DNA of 64,000 nt from QHXN01 sp963785125 (lineage in GTDB: Bacteria > Acidobacteriota > Blastocatellia > Pyrinomonadales > Pyrinomonadaceae): assembly GCA_963785125.1 (NCBI GenBank), contig CAWATU010000007.1, forward strand, positions 1,984,001 to 2,048,000, given 5' to 3'. The notes below the pieces were generated by a model. It saw nothing but the letters and a program-made list of their open reading frames with translations. It did not search any database and was not told the DNA's origin. This document shows, piece by piece, positions 23,853 through 32,790 of the stretch. The position numbers and the translations under genes were made by a program. Position 1 is the stretch's first letter; each line of letters begins with the position of its first letter.

Positions 23853-24434
23853 ATGTCATTACCACGCGCGTTAGCAGTCTTCACGCCGGAAGAATATCTC
23901 GACCTCGAACGTCAGTCAGAGATTCGCCACGAGTTCCTCGACGGCACGGTCTACGCAATGGCCGGCGAGAGCCTCGCCCACAGCACTATCTGCTTCAACC
24001 TCGCGGGCGCACTGCATCCACAACTGCGTGAGACGAACTGCCGCGGCTTATCGCCGAACATGAAAGTGCGCGCCGGCGAGGCGGGGCTCTACGCCTATCC
24101 CGACCTGGCCGTCTTCTGCGGCGAGGCGCTCTTCCACGACAAGCACAAGGACGTGCTCCTTAACCCGACCGTCATCTTTGAAGTCCTCTCGCGCTCGACA
24201 CAAACTTACGACCGCGGCGAGAAGTTCGAGCGCTACAAGTCGATAGAGACCCTGCGCGATTACGTGCTCGTCTCGCAAGACCGGCCGCGCCTCGAACACT
24301 TCTCGCGCCAGCCCGACGGCACCTGGTCGCATACCGAACTTGACGGAGCGGACGCCGACCTCGCTCTTGCCTCGATCAACTGCCGCGTCGCCCTCGCCGA
24401 CATCTACGACCGCATCGACTTCGCCACAGAGTAA
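23853..24434 (+). CDS. Uma2-family (DUF820) putative PD-(D/E)xK endonuclease
   Basis: A 193-residue protein with the full Uma2 pattern: FTPEEYLDLERQSEIRHEFLDGTVYAMAG at the start, a central YPDLAVFCGE holding the metal-binding Asp, and LNPTVIFEVLSRSTQTYDRG holding the Glu of the PD-(D/E)xK core, followed by KFERYKSIETLRDYVLVSQ. The family is abundant in cyanobacteria and some other phyla and is thought to cut DNA, but its biological role is not established. ATG 23853 is preceded by AGGTG. It appears as a single gene with no methylase or toxin-antitoxin partner. A GAAGCG/CGCTTC stem at 24436-24471 follows and may be its terminator. Confidence 0.85.
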   Translation: MSLPRALAVFTPEEYLDLERQSEIRHEFLDGTVYAMAGESLAHSTICFNLAGALHPQLRETNCRGLSPNMKVRAGEAGLYAYPDLAVFCGEALFHDKHKDVLLNPTVIFEVLSRSTQTYDRGEKFERYKSIETLRDYVLVSQDRPRLEHFSRQPDGTWSHTELDGADADLALASINCRVALADIYDRIDFATE

Positions 24435-24558
24435 AGAAGCGAAGGGGCGCAGCGGAAAACGCTGGCGCTTCGTAACGCCGGAATGCCTGTTGGTCACAAA
24501 AGGTTTGCGCGGGCGCGTGGGATGGCGCAGTAGTGTGCGGAGCGAAAGGAGAGAGTGC

Positions 24559-25170
24559 ATGTTTCTCATCACACATCTGTTGACCGTGTGGGCCCTGCTG
24601 TTTTCGTTCGCGCCCGCGGCGCAGATGGAGACGGGGCGGGAGCGGGTCGTGGCTCTGGTCGAGCGGGTGGGCGGGACGTTGGAGGTGGACATGAGGGCCG
24701 CGGGTAACCCTGTCGTCAAGATAGACCTGCACGGGACGGCCGTGACCGACGAAGACCTGGAGGCGCTCGAAGGGTTGGAAGGGCTCCGGCACCTCGACCT
24801 GCGTCTGACGAAGGTCGGCGACAAGGGCGTGGCCCACCTGAAGCGCCTGAAGGGGCTGCGCTTTCTCAATCTGTTCCGTACACAGTTGGGCGACCGCGGG
24901 CTCGAACAGTTGAAGGAACTGACGGCGCTCGAAACCCTGCTCATCGGCGGGACGAAGGTGACGGACGAAGGGCTCGTCCACCTCAAATCTCACCCGCGGC
25001 TGAAGAAGCTCAGTCTGTTCGACACGCAGGTCGGCGATGCGGGCGTGGCGCGGCTCACGTTCCTGTCGGAGTTGGAGACGCTGCTCATCGGCAGGTCGAA
25101 GGTGACGGAGGAGGGCGCGAAGGCTTTGCAGAAGGAGCTGCCGAAGCTGCGCTTCACGGAGAACATGTGA
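24559..25170 (+). CDS. Exported leucine-rich-repeat protein
   Basis: A 203-residue protein. An N-terminal hydrophobic stretch (FLITHLLTVWALLFSFAPAA) serves as signal peptide. After a short domain it carries about six leucine-rich repeats of about 24 residues with the pattern LxxLxxLxxLxLxxTxVTDxGL, for example GLRHLDLRLTKVGDKGVAHL and ALETLLIGGTKVTDEGLVHL. Such repeats form a curved surface for protein binding; partner unknown. The repeats resemble the class common in Planctomycetes and Acidobacteria. The start is fixed by AAAGGAGAGAG just before ATG 24559; upstream frame is not used. It converges on the DUF58 gene, with only 14 bp between the stops and no clear terminator. Confidence 0.8.
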   Translation: MFLITHLLTVWALLFSFAPAAQMETGRERVVALVERVGGTLEVDMRAAGNPVVKIDLHGTAVTDEDLEALEGLEGLRHLDLRLTKVGDKGVAHLKRLKGLRFLNLFRTQLGDRGLEQLKELTALETLLIGGTKVTDEGLVHLKSHPRLKKLSLFDTQVGDAGVARLTFLSELETLLIGRSKVTEEGAKALQKELPKLRFTENM

Positions 25171-25184
25171 GCGGCCCGTGCAGC

Positions 25185-26504
25185 TTAGAGCAGCCCGCGC
25201 TCTTTCACGCGGATGTAAGTCTCTAAGAGTGCCGGGACGAGCGAGCCGGTCGTTACGTCGAGGGCGAGGCCGCCCTGCGCTTCCACGAGGCGCAGGGCGG
25301 CCTCGCGTTGGAGCATGATCTCTTCGGCGACCGACTGCGCGAAGAGTTCTTCGAGGTCGTTGGGCGCGTCGCGGACGGAGGCGCGCAGGTCGCGGTCGGC
25401 GATGGTCGTGACGAGCGGAAGGTGGCGCGGGCGCAGGATGCGCAGGGAAGTCAGAAGCTCGCGCGAGCCCTCTTCGTCCACGAGGTCTGTGAGGAGGACG
25501 ACGAGCGCGCGCCGCTTGCAGTTGGCGGCGACGAACTCGAAGGCGCGCGTGTACGAAGGCTCGATCAGCTCGGGCTCGACGGCGTGGAGTGCTTCGAGCA
25601 CGAGGTCGAGCTGCTCGCGCCCCTTCCCCGGCGGCACGTACGCGTTGACGCGGCGGCCGAAGACGAGCAGTCCCGCGTGGTCGCCCGCGCGACGCGCCGC
25701 ACTCATCAAAGCTAAAGCGGCGTGGATGGCCGTGTCGAACTTCGTCTCGCGCTCGATGCGCGCCGTCATCAGGCGCCCGGCGTCTAAAGCTATCAGCACC
25801 GTCTGGTCGCGCTCGATCTGGTACTGTCGCGTCGTCAGACGCCCGCGCCGCGCCGTGGCCGACCAAGAGACGTGGCGCAGCTCGTCGCCCGGCACGTACT
25901 CGCGCAAAGACTCGAAGTCGCGCCCCTCGCCGCGCCACGCGGCACGACGCTGCGCGGCGACGAGCGAGCGAGCGCCGAGCGCCTTCAACTCCGCCTCGCG
26001 CGCGCGCCTCACGTTCGGGTAGACCTTGACCGACGCCGTCTCGCCCGCCAACTCCTCGCGCCACGCGAGCCGGAGCCGCGTCCGCACCCTCACGGCCACA
26101 CGCCCGAACTCGAAGCGCCCGCGCCGCTGTGGCTTCAGCACGTAGACGAGCGCCTTCGACTCCTGCGGCCCCAACGTCAGCTCCGCCGCGCGCGTTGAGA
26201 GGAGCGCAAGCTCCGGCGGGTACTCGTCCTTCAACTTCAAACGGAACGCGCGCGGCGTGTGGTTCTCGACGCGGACGCGCACCTCCGTCTCCGCCCCGAT
26301 GTGGAAGCGCCCGCCGAACTCGCGGAAGATTTCGAGTCCCGCGGGCGTGCGGCTCGTCCGCACGTCGAACAAGGCCAACGCCAGCAGCCCCAAGTCGTAG
26401 GCGAGCGCCGCCCAGCGCAACCCCGGCCGCCCCCACGACAGCGACAGCGGCACGAAGCCCACGGCCAGCAGCACGTAGAAGAGTTTTGAGAAGACGAAGC
26501 GCAT
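25185..26504 (-). CDS. DUF58 domain protein (VWA-like), MoxR partner
   Basis: A 439-residue protein with an N-terminal membrane hairpin (residues 1-47), a beta-rich region up to about 190 (ETEVRVRVENHTPRAFRL), and the DUF58 signature GEGRDFESLREYVPGDELRHVSWSATARRG (about 195-224). A von Willebrand A-like fold follows, with TVLIALDAGRLM where the MIDAS Asp is present but the canonical DxSxS is lost. DUF58 proteins are regularly encoded with MoxR AAA+ ATPases, which are thought to remodel or load cofactors onto such VWA-like clients. It is the last gene of the minus-strand cluster, 9 bp after the thioesterase gene. Localised to the cytoplasmic membrane. Confidence 0.88.
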   Translation of the reverse strand: MRFVFSKLFYVLLAVGFVPLSLSWGRPGLRWAALAYDLGLLALALFDVRTSRTPAGLEIFREFGGRFHIGAETEVRVRVENHTPRAFRLKLKDEYPPELALLSTRAAELTLGPQESKALVYVLKPQRRGRFEFGRVAVRVRTRLRLAWREELAGETASVKVYPNVRRAREAELKALGARSLVAAQRRAAWRGEGRDFESLREYVPGDELRHVSWSATARRGRLTTRQYQIERDQTVLIALDAGRLMTARIERETKFDTAIHAALALMSAARRAGDHAGLLVFGRRVNAYVPPGKGREQLDLVLEALHAVEPELIEPSYTRAFEFVAANCKRRALVVLLTDLVDEEGSRELLTSLRILRPRHLPLVTTIADRDLRASVRDAPNDLEELFAQSVAEEIMLQREAALRLVEAQGGLALDVTTGSLVPALLETYIRVKERGLL

Positions 26505-26513
26505 TCGACCTTC

Positions 26514-26954
26514 TTACCCGGCGACCTTCATCATCGTGGCGAGCATCGTGGCGACTATCTTCTCGCCGCCGTCATCTTTGATGGAGTAGAAGTCGCCGGC
26601 GCAGACCGTCAGGTTGCGGCCCGCGCGGACGACGCGGGCGCGGGCGACGAAGCTCCGGCCCGCGGCGGGCGAGAGCAGGTTGAGCTTGAATTCGACGGAC
26701 AGAACCTCGGCGCCCGGCTCCGTCAGGCTCAGCGCCGCGTAGCCGCAGGCTGTGTCAACTATCGCTGTCACAAGCCCCGCGTGCAGGTAGCCGTGCTGCT
26801 GCGTGAAAGCCTCCTGGAAGTCAACCCCGATCTCGACCTCGCCCGGCGCGACGCGCAGAAGCCGCGCGCCGAACGTCTCCATCGCGCGCTGCCGCGCGAA
26901 GCTCTCGCGCACGCGCCGCTCATAGTCCGCATCCCTCGGCTCGAACTCCTTCAT
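26514..26954 (-). CDS. PaaI-type hotdog thioesterase
   Basis: A 146-residue single hotdog-fold protein. The central helix region HGYLHAGLVTAIVDTACGYAAL carries the conserved G and D of the PaaI/YbgC-like thioesterases, and the strands EVLSVEFKLNLLSPAAG and FVARARVVRAGRNLTVCAGDFY complete the fold. Members cleave acyl- or aryl-CoA thioesters. The gene lies 3 bp from the MoxR gene upstream and 9 bp from DUF58 downstream, so it is embedded between two genes that normally adjoin; whether it has any functional link with them is unknown. A GGAGG site lies within the end of the MoxR gene. Confidence 0.85.
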   Translation of the reverse strand: MKEFEPRDADYERRVRESFARQRAMETFGARLLRVAPGEVEIGVDFQEAFTQQHGYLHAGLVTAIVDTACGYAALSLTEPGAEVLSVEFKLNLLSPAAGRSFVARARVVRAGRNLTVCAGDFYSIKDDGGEKIVATMLATMMKVAG

Positions 26955-26957
26955 ACT

Positions 26958-27911
<954 letters not shown>

Positions 27912-27925
27912 CAGGAAGAAGTGAC

Positions 27926-27960
27926 GGGCGGCCTCGGCCTGCTTTAGCTCCGGGCCGCCC
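27926..27960 (-). terminator. Hairpin between the zinc-ribbon and MoxR genes
   Basis: GGGCGGCC (27926-27933) and GGCCGCCC (27953-27960) form an 8-bp GC stem in the 99-bp gap. No U-tract follows on the minus strand, so it may be an attenuator or processing site rather than a complete terminator. Confidence 0.4.
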
Positions 27961-28010
27961 CGAACTGTCCTTTCAGGAAGAAGTGTTAGAGCGCGCGAGG
28001 GGCCGACCCC

Positions 28011-28454
28011 TCACCTGAAGAGCACGGCCCAGACGACGGCGCCGAAGACGCGCCCCACGATCCAGACCGGCATGGCGACGAGCCAGAGCACGAGCGCGAC
28101 GTTGCGCGAGAAGAGCGCGCGCTTGTAGTCCGCGTCGCGCGTCCGGAGGCCGCCGAACTTCACCTGCCAGCGGATGACCATGAAGATGACGGCGAAGAAG
28201 GTCAGGAGGAAGGCCAGCCAGAAGGGGACGAAAGGGATGGGGAGCACGTCGAGCACGAGGAAGGCCAACATCACGTAGGCCGCCGACGCTGTGGTGCTCG
28301 CGTCGCTGCACGCCTCGTTGACGCGGGCCTGCAACTCGCCGGCCGCCCGCGCCGCCTGCGGGTCGATGGTCGCGTGGCAGAACCGGCACTCCCGCATCGA
28401 GTCGTTGATGATCTCGTTACAGTTCGGACAGGGGAAAGTGTGTGCCTCGAACAC
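28011..28454 (-). CDS. Zinc-ribbon membrane protein of unknown function
   Basis: A 147-residue protein. The N-terminus carries a zinc ribbon with two CxxC knuckles, CPNC (9-12) and CRFC (23-26), followed by a short helical linker. Three hydrophobic segments are visible: two close together around 60-93 (YVMLAFLVLDVLPIPFVPFW, LAFLLTFFAVIFMVI) and one around 120-146 (ALVLWLVAMPVWIVGRVFGA). I do not recognise a named family. It lies between the patatin-TIR gene (101 bp upstream) and the MoxR gene (99 bp downstream) on the same strand. Proteins with this layout often sit in regulatory or envelope complexes, but no specific function can be given. Confidence 0.65.
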   Translation of the reverse strand: MFEAHTFPCPNCNEIINDSMRECRFCHATIDPQAARAAGELQARVNEACSDASTTASAAYVMLAFLVLDVLPIPFVPFWLAFLLTFFAVIFMVIRWQVKFGGLRTRDADYKRALFSRNVALVLWLVAMPVWIVGRVFGAVVWAVLFR

Positions 28455-28555
28455 CGGCTGCTCTCCTTAATTGAGGTCTCGGGCACGCGCCTCTCGTTAA
28501 ACGCGTGGGTGGATGCGTCCGCCGGGGACGAACGTACTTCGCCCGGCCGCCCCAG

Positions 28556-29989
28556 TCAATCGAAAACCGGGTCTGCCCCCGCCTTCCGCCCGACGGCCTT
28601 CAAGACGACCTGACAAATCTCTTTGATGGCTTGGTCGCGAGCGGGCTCGTCCTTCAGCGCGTAGAGCGCGTTCTCCATGCCGCCCCGCCGCGCCGCCTGG
28701 TAGCTCGCGAGCTTCGTCGCCTCGACGGACGCGATCTTGACCGGGACCCAGAGGATCGTCAGCTCCTTCCTCTCCGCGGCGGTGAGGAAGTGCGGCAGCT
28801 CCGTCGAGTTGACGAACTCGGAGTCTAGATACTCCGGCGTGACGAGCAGGAGTGCCACCTTCGTCCTCAACAGCGCCTCGTTGATCTTCTCGGCCCACTT
28901 GTCGCCGCCCTGTATGAGCGTGTCGTCCCACAGATCGACCGACCCGCTGCGGACATACGGGCCGAGGTGCGTGCGGAACCTCTCGAACCACTCGCGGTCG
29001 TCGTGGCTGTAGCTGATGAAGACGTGGTCGCGCATCAGCTTCGGCAGCGCCCGATTGAAACGGCGCATGAGCCGGGTCGCGCCCGCCTCGGCCCGCGACT
29101 CGCGCCCTTCGCCCGACTCCTTCGGAGCGGGGCGGCCGGGTAGGCTCAGGTCGTCGCCGTACTTCTTCTCCAACGCCTCCATAACCGCGTCGCGCCCGCT
29201 CTGGATAAGAAACCCCTTCTGCTTCCGGCTGAGCCGGGTCTGGTCGAAGCGTATGTCGCCGCAGTTGATGTGGATCATGCGGACGCGCGTGAGCTGCTCC
29301 ACCTCGTAGAAGTCGCGGCTGCCGACACCGGCGTCGAGCAACTGCCGGATGTACTGCGTCGGCCACCTCGGGTGGGAGAAGAGGCGCTTCTTCTCCGGCT
29401 GGAGGGCGACGATGGGCACGTCCTCGTCGTACTCGGCGGCGAGCCAGACGGGACACTGCGAGGCGAACACGGCGTCAACGACGATGCGGCCGGGAATCTC
29501 GTAGGGCGGCTGGTAGAAGGGGACGGAGTTGGCGATGCTGAGTGCCTCCGCGACCGACATGTCGGGGTGCTCTTCGGGGGAGTAGACCAGCAGGCGGTTC
29601 GAGGCGATGTCCACGCCCGCGAGGGCGAAAGGGATGCCCGTCCTGTCCAGCATCTGTTTGAAGGTCAGTTCGCCGACGAGGCGGCGGAACAACTCGGGCA
29701 CGCCCGACTCCCTGCGCCACGCGTACGGCCACGAGACGTAAGACAGCGGCCGCCTTGACCAACGGCCCTTCAGCTTTGAAAGTTTTGTCTCGTAAAAAAA
29801 GCTCTCGATCTCCTGCGGCGTCTTGCCCGCGCAGAGCAGCGCCCCGACGAGCGACCCGGCGGAGCAGGCCGACACGCTGGCGAAAGAGATGTTCCGCTCC
29901 GACAGTGCCGACAGCGCGCCCGCGTAGCTGACGCACTTGACGCCGCCCGCGCTCAGAACCAGATGCGCCCGGACTTGTGCCTCGCCCAT
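28556..29989 (-). CDS. Patatin-like phospholipase fused to a TIR domain
   Basis: A 477-residue, apparently soluble protein. Residues about 9-280 are patatin-like: glycine loop LVLSAGGVKCVSYAGAL (oxyanion region), nucleophile elbow SACSAGSL with S43, and dyad Asp D172 in IVVDAVFAS. The first Gly of GxSxG is Ala and the DGG motif is DA, so the lipase may be weak, specialised or inactive. A polar linker (about 282-318) leads to a TIR domain (321-455): HVFISYSHDDREWFERFRTHL, DLWDDTLIQGGDKW and LLVTPEYLDSEFVNSTELPHF, where E397 is the candidate NADase glutamate. ATG 29989 is chosen because GAGGAG precedes it; the longer frame begins at a TTG with no ribosome site. Its neighbours are DUF4350 upstream (77 bp) and the zinc-ribbon gene downstream. 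Both domains are known effectors of bacterial immunity; the fusion's role is inferred. Confidence 0.85.
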   Translation of the reverse strand: MGEAQVRAHLVLSAGGVKCVSYAGALSALSERNISFASVSACSAGSLVGALLCAGKTPQEIESFFYETKLSKLKGRWSRRPLSYVSWPYAWRRESGVPELFRRLVGELTFKQMLDRTGIPFALAGVDIASNRLLVYSPEEHPDMSVAEALSIANSVPFYQPPYEIPGRIVVDAVFASQCPVWLAAEYDEDVPIVALQPEKKRLFSHPRWPTQYIRQLLDAGVGSRDFYEVEQLTRVRMIHINCGDIRFDQTRLSRKQKGFLIQSGRDAVMEALEKKYGDDLSLPGRPAPKESGEGRESRAEAGATRLMRRFNRALPKLMRDHVFISYSHDDREWFERFRTHLGPYVRSGSVDLWDDTLIQGGDKWAEKINEALLRTKVALLLVTPEYLDSEFVNSTELPHFLTAAERKELTILWVPVKIASVEATKLASYQAARRGGMENALYALKDEPARDQAIKEICQVVLKAVGRKAGADPVFD

Positions 29990-30066
29990 GCCCACTTTCT
30001 CCTCTTCGTCCTCGCAAAGTCGTCCGCCAGCGGCGGTCTTCAAAGCCCGGCCAAACCCGTCTGGCT

Positions 30067-31509
30067 TCAGAGTCCGGAAGACTGTTTCACCTCGCGCGAG
30101 CGCATGAGGAGGCGGAGGTCGCGTTCCAGCTCGCGCAGCTCGCGGACGAGGCGGAGCGCCCGACGGCCGTTGAGCGGGGCGCCGGCCGCCGCGTCCTCGC
30201 AGTCTCGGAGGAGCGTTTCGAGCGCCGCGCGGTCGCGCCCCGAACGTGCGGCGACGCGCTCGGCGAGCTGCGCGGGCGGGGCGTTCGCGGGCAGGCCGGC
30301 GTAGCGGGCCAACGCACGGCGCGTCCGCTGGTAGACGTTCTCGACCGCGAGGTCGTAGGCGCGCGCGCGCTGTTGCAGCTCGGCCATCGAGGAGACGAAT
30401 TCGAGCTTCGAGCGGCGGTCGGGTCGCGGCTCGGGGACGGCGCGCGCGAAGCGTCGGCCGCGCGTCCAGACCAGCGCCAGCGCGACGAGCGCGCCCTGCC
30501 CGAACATCCAGAGGATAGGCGTGCCGCGCAGGTATGCGAAGACCTGATTCTGCGCCTCGCCGTAGCCCTGGTGGAACTCGTCGAAGGCGACGCGCCCACG
30601 CGAGCCGCCCGTCACGACGTTCGTGGCGAGGAACAGGTTGTCGGCGCGGTTCAGCCCCGCGTTCGAGGCCATGTAAGGGTCTGAGAGCACGACGATCCGC
30701 CCGCGCCCGTACGCGTAATCGACGACGAGCGCGCCCTCGCCCTCGCGCCCGTCCTGCACATGTGCGACGGGCGCGTGCATGTCGGGGCCGGTGTCCGAGG
30801 CTCCGCGCGGCTTGCGTGCGGGCGGCGGCGGCGCGTCACCTCTGGGAGTCCAGTCGCCGCCCTCCTCCTCCTCGTCGGGGGTGGGTGTTGGAGTGACGCG
30901 GACGCGCGGGCCGCCGACGATGATGCTGGTCGGCGTCGGCGCGTCGGTGCGGAAGATTTGCAGGCGCGAGGCGAAGCGTGAGCGCGTCACCTCGGAGACG
31001 TTGCGCGTGAGCGCGGTCGGCTGCGCGGGCGAGAGCAGGGGCACGCCGCGCGTCATGTTCTCGGCGTTGTGCGGGTCTGAGTCGGAGTCGGGAAACTCGA
31101 CCATCTGCGCGTAGACGCGCCAGCGCCCGACCTGCGGAAGCAGCAGCGGGCTCGGCTCGCGGTCGATGAGCACGAGCCGGCCGCCGGCCGAGACCCAGTT
31201 GATGATGGCGTTGGCCTCGCTCTTCTCGACGGCGTGGCGCGTCGGGCCGAAGATGACAAGGCTCTCGGGCTTCTCCGGCCCTGCAAGCGCGCTCATCGGA
31301 CGCTGCCAGCGCACGGCCTCCGTGCCTCCCTCGCGCAGATACTCGAACAGAGCGCGCGTCCCCGTCCCGCCCCAGTTCAACGTCGAGCGGTCGGGCACAA
31401 GCTCCGTCTCCACCTCACGCTCGACGCGCACGTACGACGCCGCGTTGAGCGCCGCCAGCACGACGACCAGCAGCAGGATGGAGAGGAAGATGAACAGGCG
31501 ACTCTTCAT
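30067..31509 (-). CDS. DUF4350 membrane-anchored protein
   Basis: A 480-residue protein. One N-terminal membrane helix (FLSILLLVVVLAALNAASYV), then a DUF4350 domain (about 40-330) with RSTLNWGGTGTRALFEYLRE, SLVIFGPTRHAVEKSEANAI and GALVVDYAYGRGRIVVLSDP, which looks like a glutamine-amidotransferase-related Rossmann fold. A low-complexity TPTPTPDEEEEGG insertion sits near residue 208-220. A second membrane helix (ILWMFGQGALVALALVW) precedes a charged, helical cytoplasmic tail. The family is found with DUF4129, MoxR and DUF58 genes, and its members are proposed parts of the same membrane complex. It starts 13 bp after the DUF4129 gene ends. Confidence 0.85.
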   Translation of the reverse strand: MKSRLFIFLSILLLVVVLAALNAASYVRVEREVETELVPDRSTLNWGGTGTRALFEYLREGGTEAVRWQRPMSALAGPEKPESLVIFGPTRHAVEKSEANAIINWVSAGGRLVLIDREPSPLLLPQVGRWRVYAQMVEFPDSDSDPHNAENMTRGVPLLSPAQPTALTRNVSEVTRSRFASRLQIFRTDAPTPTSIIVGGPRVRVTPTPTPDEEEEGGDWTPRGDAPPPPARKPRGASDTGPDMHAPVAHVQDGREGEGALVVDYAYGRGRIVVLSDPYMASNAGLNRADNLFLATNVVTGGSRGRVAFDEFHQGYGEAQNQVFAYLRGTPILWMFGQGALVALALVWTRGRRFARAVPEPRPDRRSKLEFVSSMAELQQRARAYDLAVENVYQRTRRALARYAGLPANAPPAQLAERVAARSGRDRAALETLLRDCEDAAAGAPLNGRRALRLVRELRELERDLRLLMRSREVKQSSGL

Positions 31510-31511
31510 GG

Positions 31512-31538
31512 AAAAGCAGTAATCAACTACTGACTACT
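31512..31538. repeat. Heptamer words, AGTAGTC family
   Basis: On the minus strand AGTAGTC, AGTAGTT and GATTACT follow in seven-base register across the end of the DUF4129 gene and the 13-bp gap to the DUF4350 gene. The DUF4129 stop (TGA at 31523-31525) lies inside, so its final VVSS residues are word-encoded. Short copy, no strong inverted repeat. Confidence 0.45.
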
Positions 31539-32764
31539 TCCTTCAGCGCCTTCCGGCAGCGCGTCTTGAAACTCTCCCAGTCGGCGTCGGAGGCGGCGCG
31601 CAGGCCGTACCAGTGCAGCTCGAAGTCGGAGGTGAGCGGGAGCATCTCTGTGTAGAGGCGCGGGCGCGCGGCGCGGCGCACCGCGTCGAGATAGTCGCGG
31701 TTCGTCTTGTGCTGCGCGAGGCGGACGACGCCGCGGTCGCCCAGTTCACAGAGCAGCGCCACGTACGCCTTGCGAATCGCGCCGCGCAGCTCGCCCGCCC
31801 GCGCGAGGCGCTCCGCCTCGTCCAGAAGGTCAGAGGCCGTCTGGTCAGCTTCGAGCCGCTCGCCCAGCACGACGCGCGCCTCCCGCTTTGCCGACTTCCC
31901 TCCCACCCTTCGGCCGCCCCGCACACGCCACGCCACGTAGGCCAGCACCGCGAGGCAGAGCACGCCGACCAGCACCAGCGTCCATCTGGAGACCCGTGGG
32001 CTCCCGCCCGGCGACATGCGCGTGCCCCTCGGGAAGAGGCTTCTCAGCCATTCGAGCAGGTCTTCGATGATGCGTTCCAGCGCGCCCTGCTGCTTCGGCG
32101 CCTGCCGGTCGAACTCCGGGCGGCGCAGGATGGAGTTGAGGCGCCCGCGCTCCGCGTCCCTGTCTAAACCGGCCTCCGCGACGGCCTCCGGCTCACCCAA
32201 CCGCGCGTCGAGCGCCCGCAGCCGCCCGGCCAGAGCGCGCAGACCCGCCCCGACCTTCTCGTAGTCCTTCTCAGATTCCAGAGCTTCCAGCGCCCCGCGC
32301 ACCCAGGTGTTATCGACCTCCATGAAGCCGCCGCCGTCGCGCTTGACCCTCTCCCTCGGCGGCAGAAGGTCGCGCACGCGTGCGAACGTCTCGTCCCTTC
32401 TCTTCGGCAGCTCGTAGACGAAGTCGGGGTCGAAACCCTCCTTCGACCAGACCTCGTACTTCTCGCTCTTCTTCACCAGCTCGTAACCGGACGCAAGCTC
32501 TTCGAGCGGCGCGACCGCCGCGCTCACACGGCCGCGGTACTCGGCGAGCGCCGCCGCCCCACGCGCGTCGCGCGCCTTTTCGGACGAGTTTTGGGACGCT
32601 GCGGCCCGGCGCGAAGAGGGTTGAGGGGTCGGGCGCGCATCCGCCGAAGGCTGGGCCGCCGCGGCGTGTGCGAGCGCCAGGAGCAGCAGGGCCGGCGCCG
32701 CGAGCGACAGCAGACGCCGCCGCGCCGTGCGTCGCGTAAGTGGTTCTGTGGGCGCGACTCTCAT
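31523..32764 (-). CDS. DUF4129 membrane protein
   Basis: A 413-residue protein with a signal peptide or anchor at about 17-37 (LLSLAAPALLLLALAHAAAA). It then has a helical extracytoplasmic part (about 60-225), a membrane helix (WTLVLVGVLCLAVLAYVAWRV) and a C-terminal DUF4129 domain (about 300-410) with LLDEAERLARAGELRGAIRK, AQHKTNRDYLDAV and TSDFELHWYGLRAASDADW. DUF4129 domains usually follow transglutaminase domains or sit in MoxR operons. I set the start at ATG 32764, right after the upstream gene's stop, because the signal peptide then begins properly; the frame stays open another 208 codons inside the neighbour but is a shadow there. Likely a component of the cluster's membrane complex. 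Confidence 0.82.
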   Translation of the reverse strand: MRVAPTEPLTRRTARRRLLSLAAPALLLLALAHAAAAQPSADARPTPQPSSRRAAASQNSSEKARDARGAAALAEYRGRVSAAVAPLEELASGYELVKKSEKYEVWSKEGFDPDFVYELPKRRDETFARVRDLLPPRERVKRDGGGFMEVDNTWVRGALEALESEKDYEKVGAGLRALAGRLRALDARLGEPEAVAEAGLDRDAERGRLNSILRRPEFDRQAPKQQGALERIIEDLLEWLRSLFPRGTRMSPGGSPRVSRWTLVLVGVLCLAVLAYVAWRVRGGRRVGGKSAKREARVVLGERLEADQTASDLLDEAERLARAGELRGAIRKAYVALLCELGDRGVVRLAQHKTNRDYLDAVRRAARPRLYTEMLPLTSDFELHWYGLRAASDADWESFKTRCRKALKEVVSS

Positions 32765-32790
32765 CAAATTTACGAGCAAAGCACGAGCCT

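Noticed and set aside
23853..24434. Uma2 gene as sign of a transposon
   Set aside because: No transposase, terminal inverted repeats or target duplication seen; Uma2 genes often stand alone.
28556..29989. Classifying the patatin-TIR gene as a CBASS or Thoeris locus
   Set aside because: No cyclic-nucleotide synthase, second Thoeris gene or other partner is adjacent; only the effector-type domains are present.
29990..30043. Longer start for the patatin-TIR protein at 30043
   Set aside because: It would need a TTG codon with no ribosome site, whereas ATG 29989 has GAGGAG at good distance.
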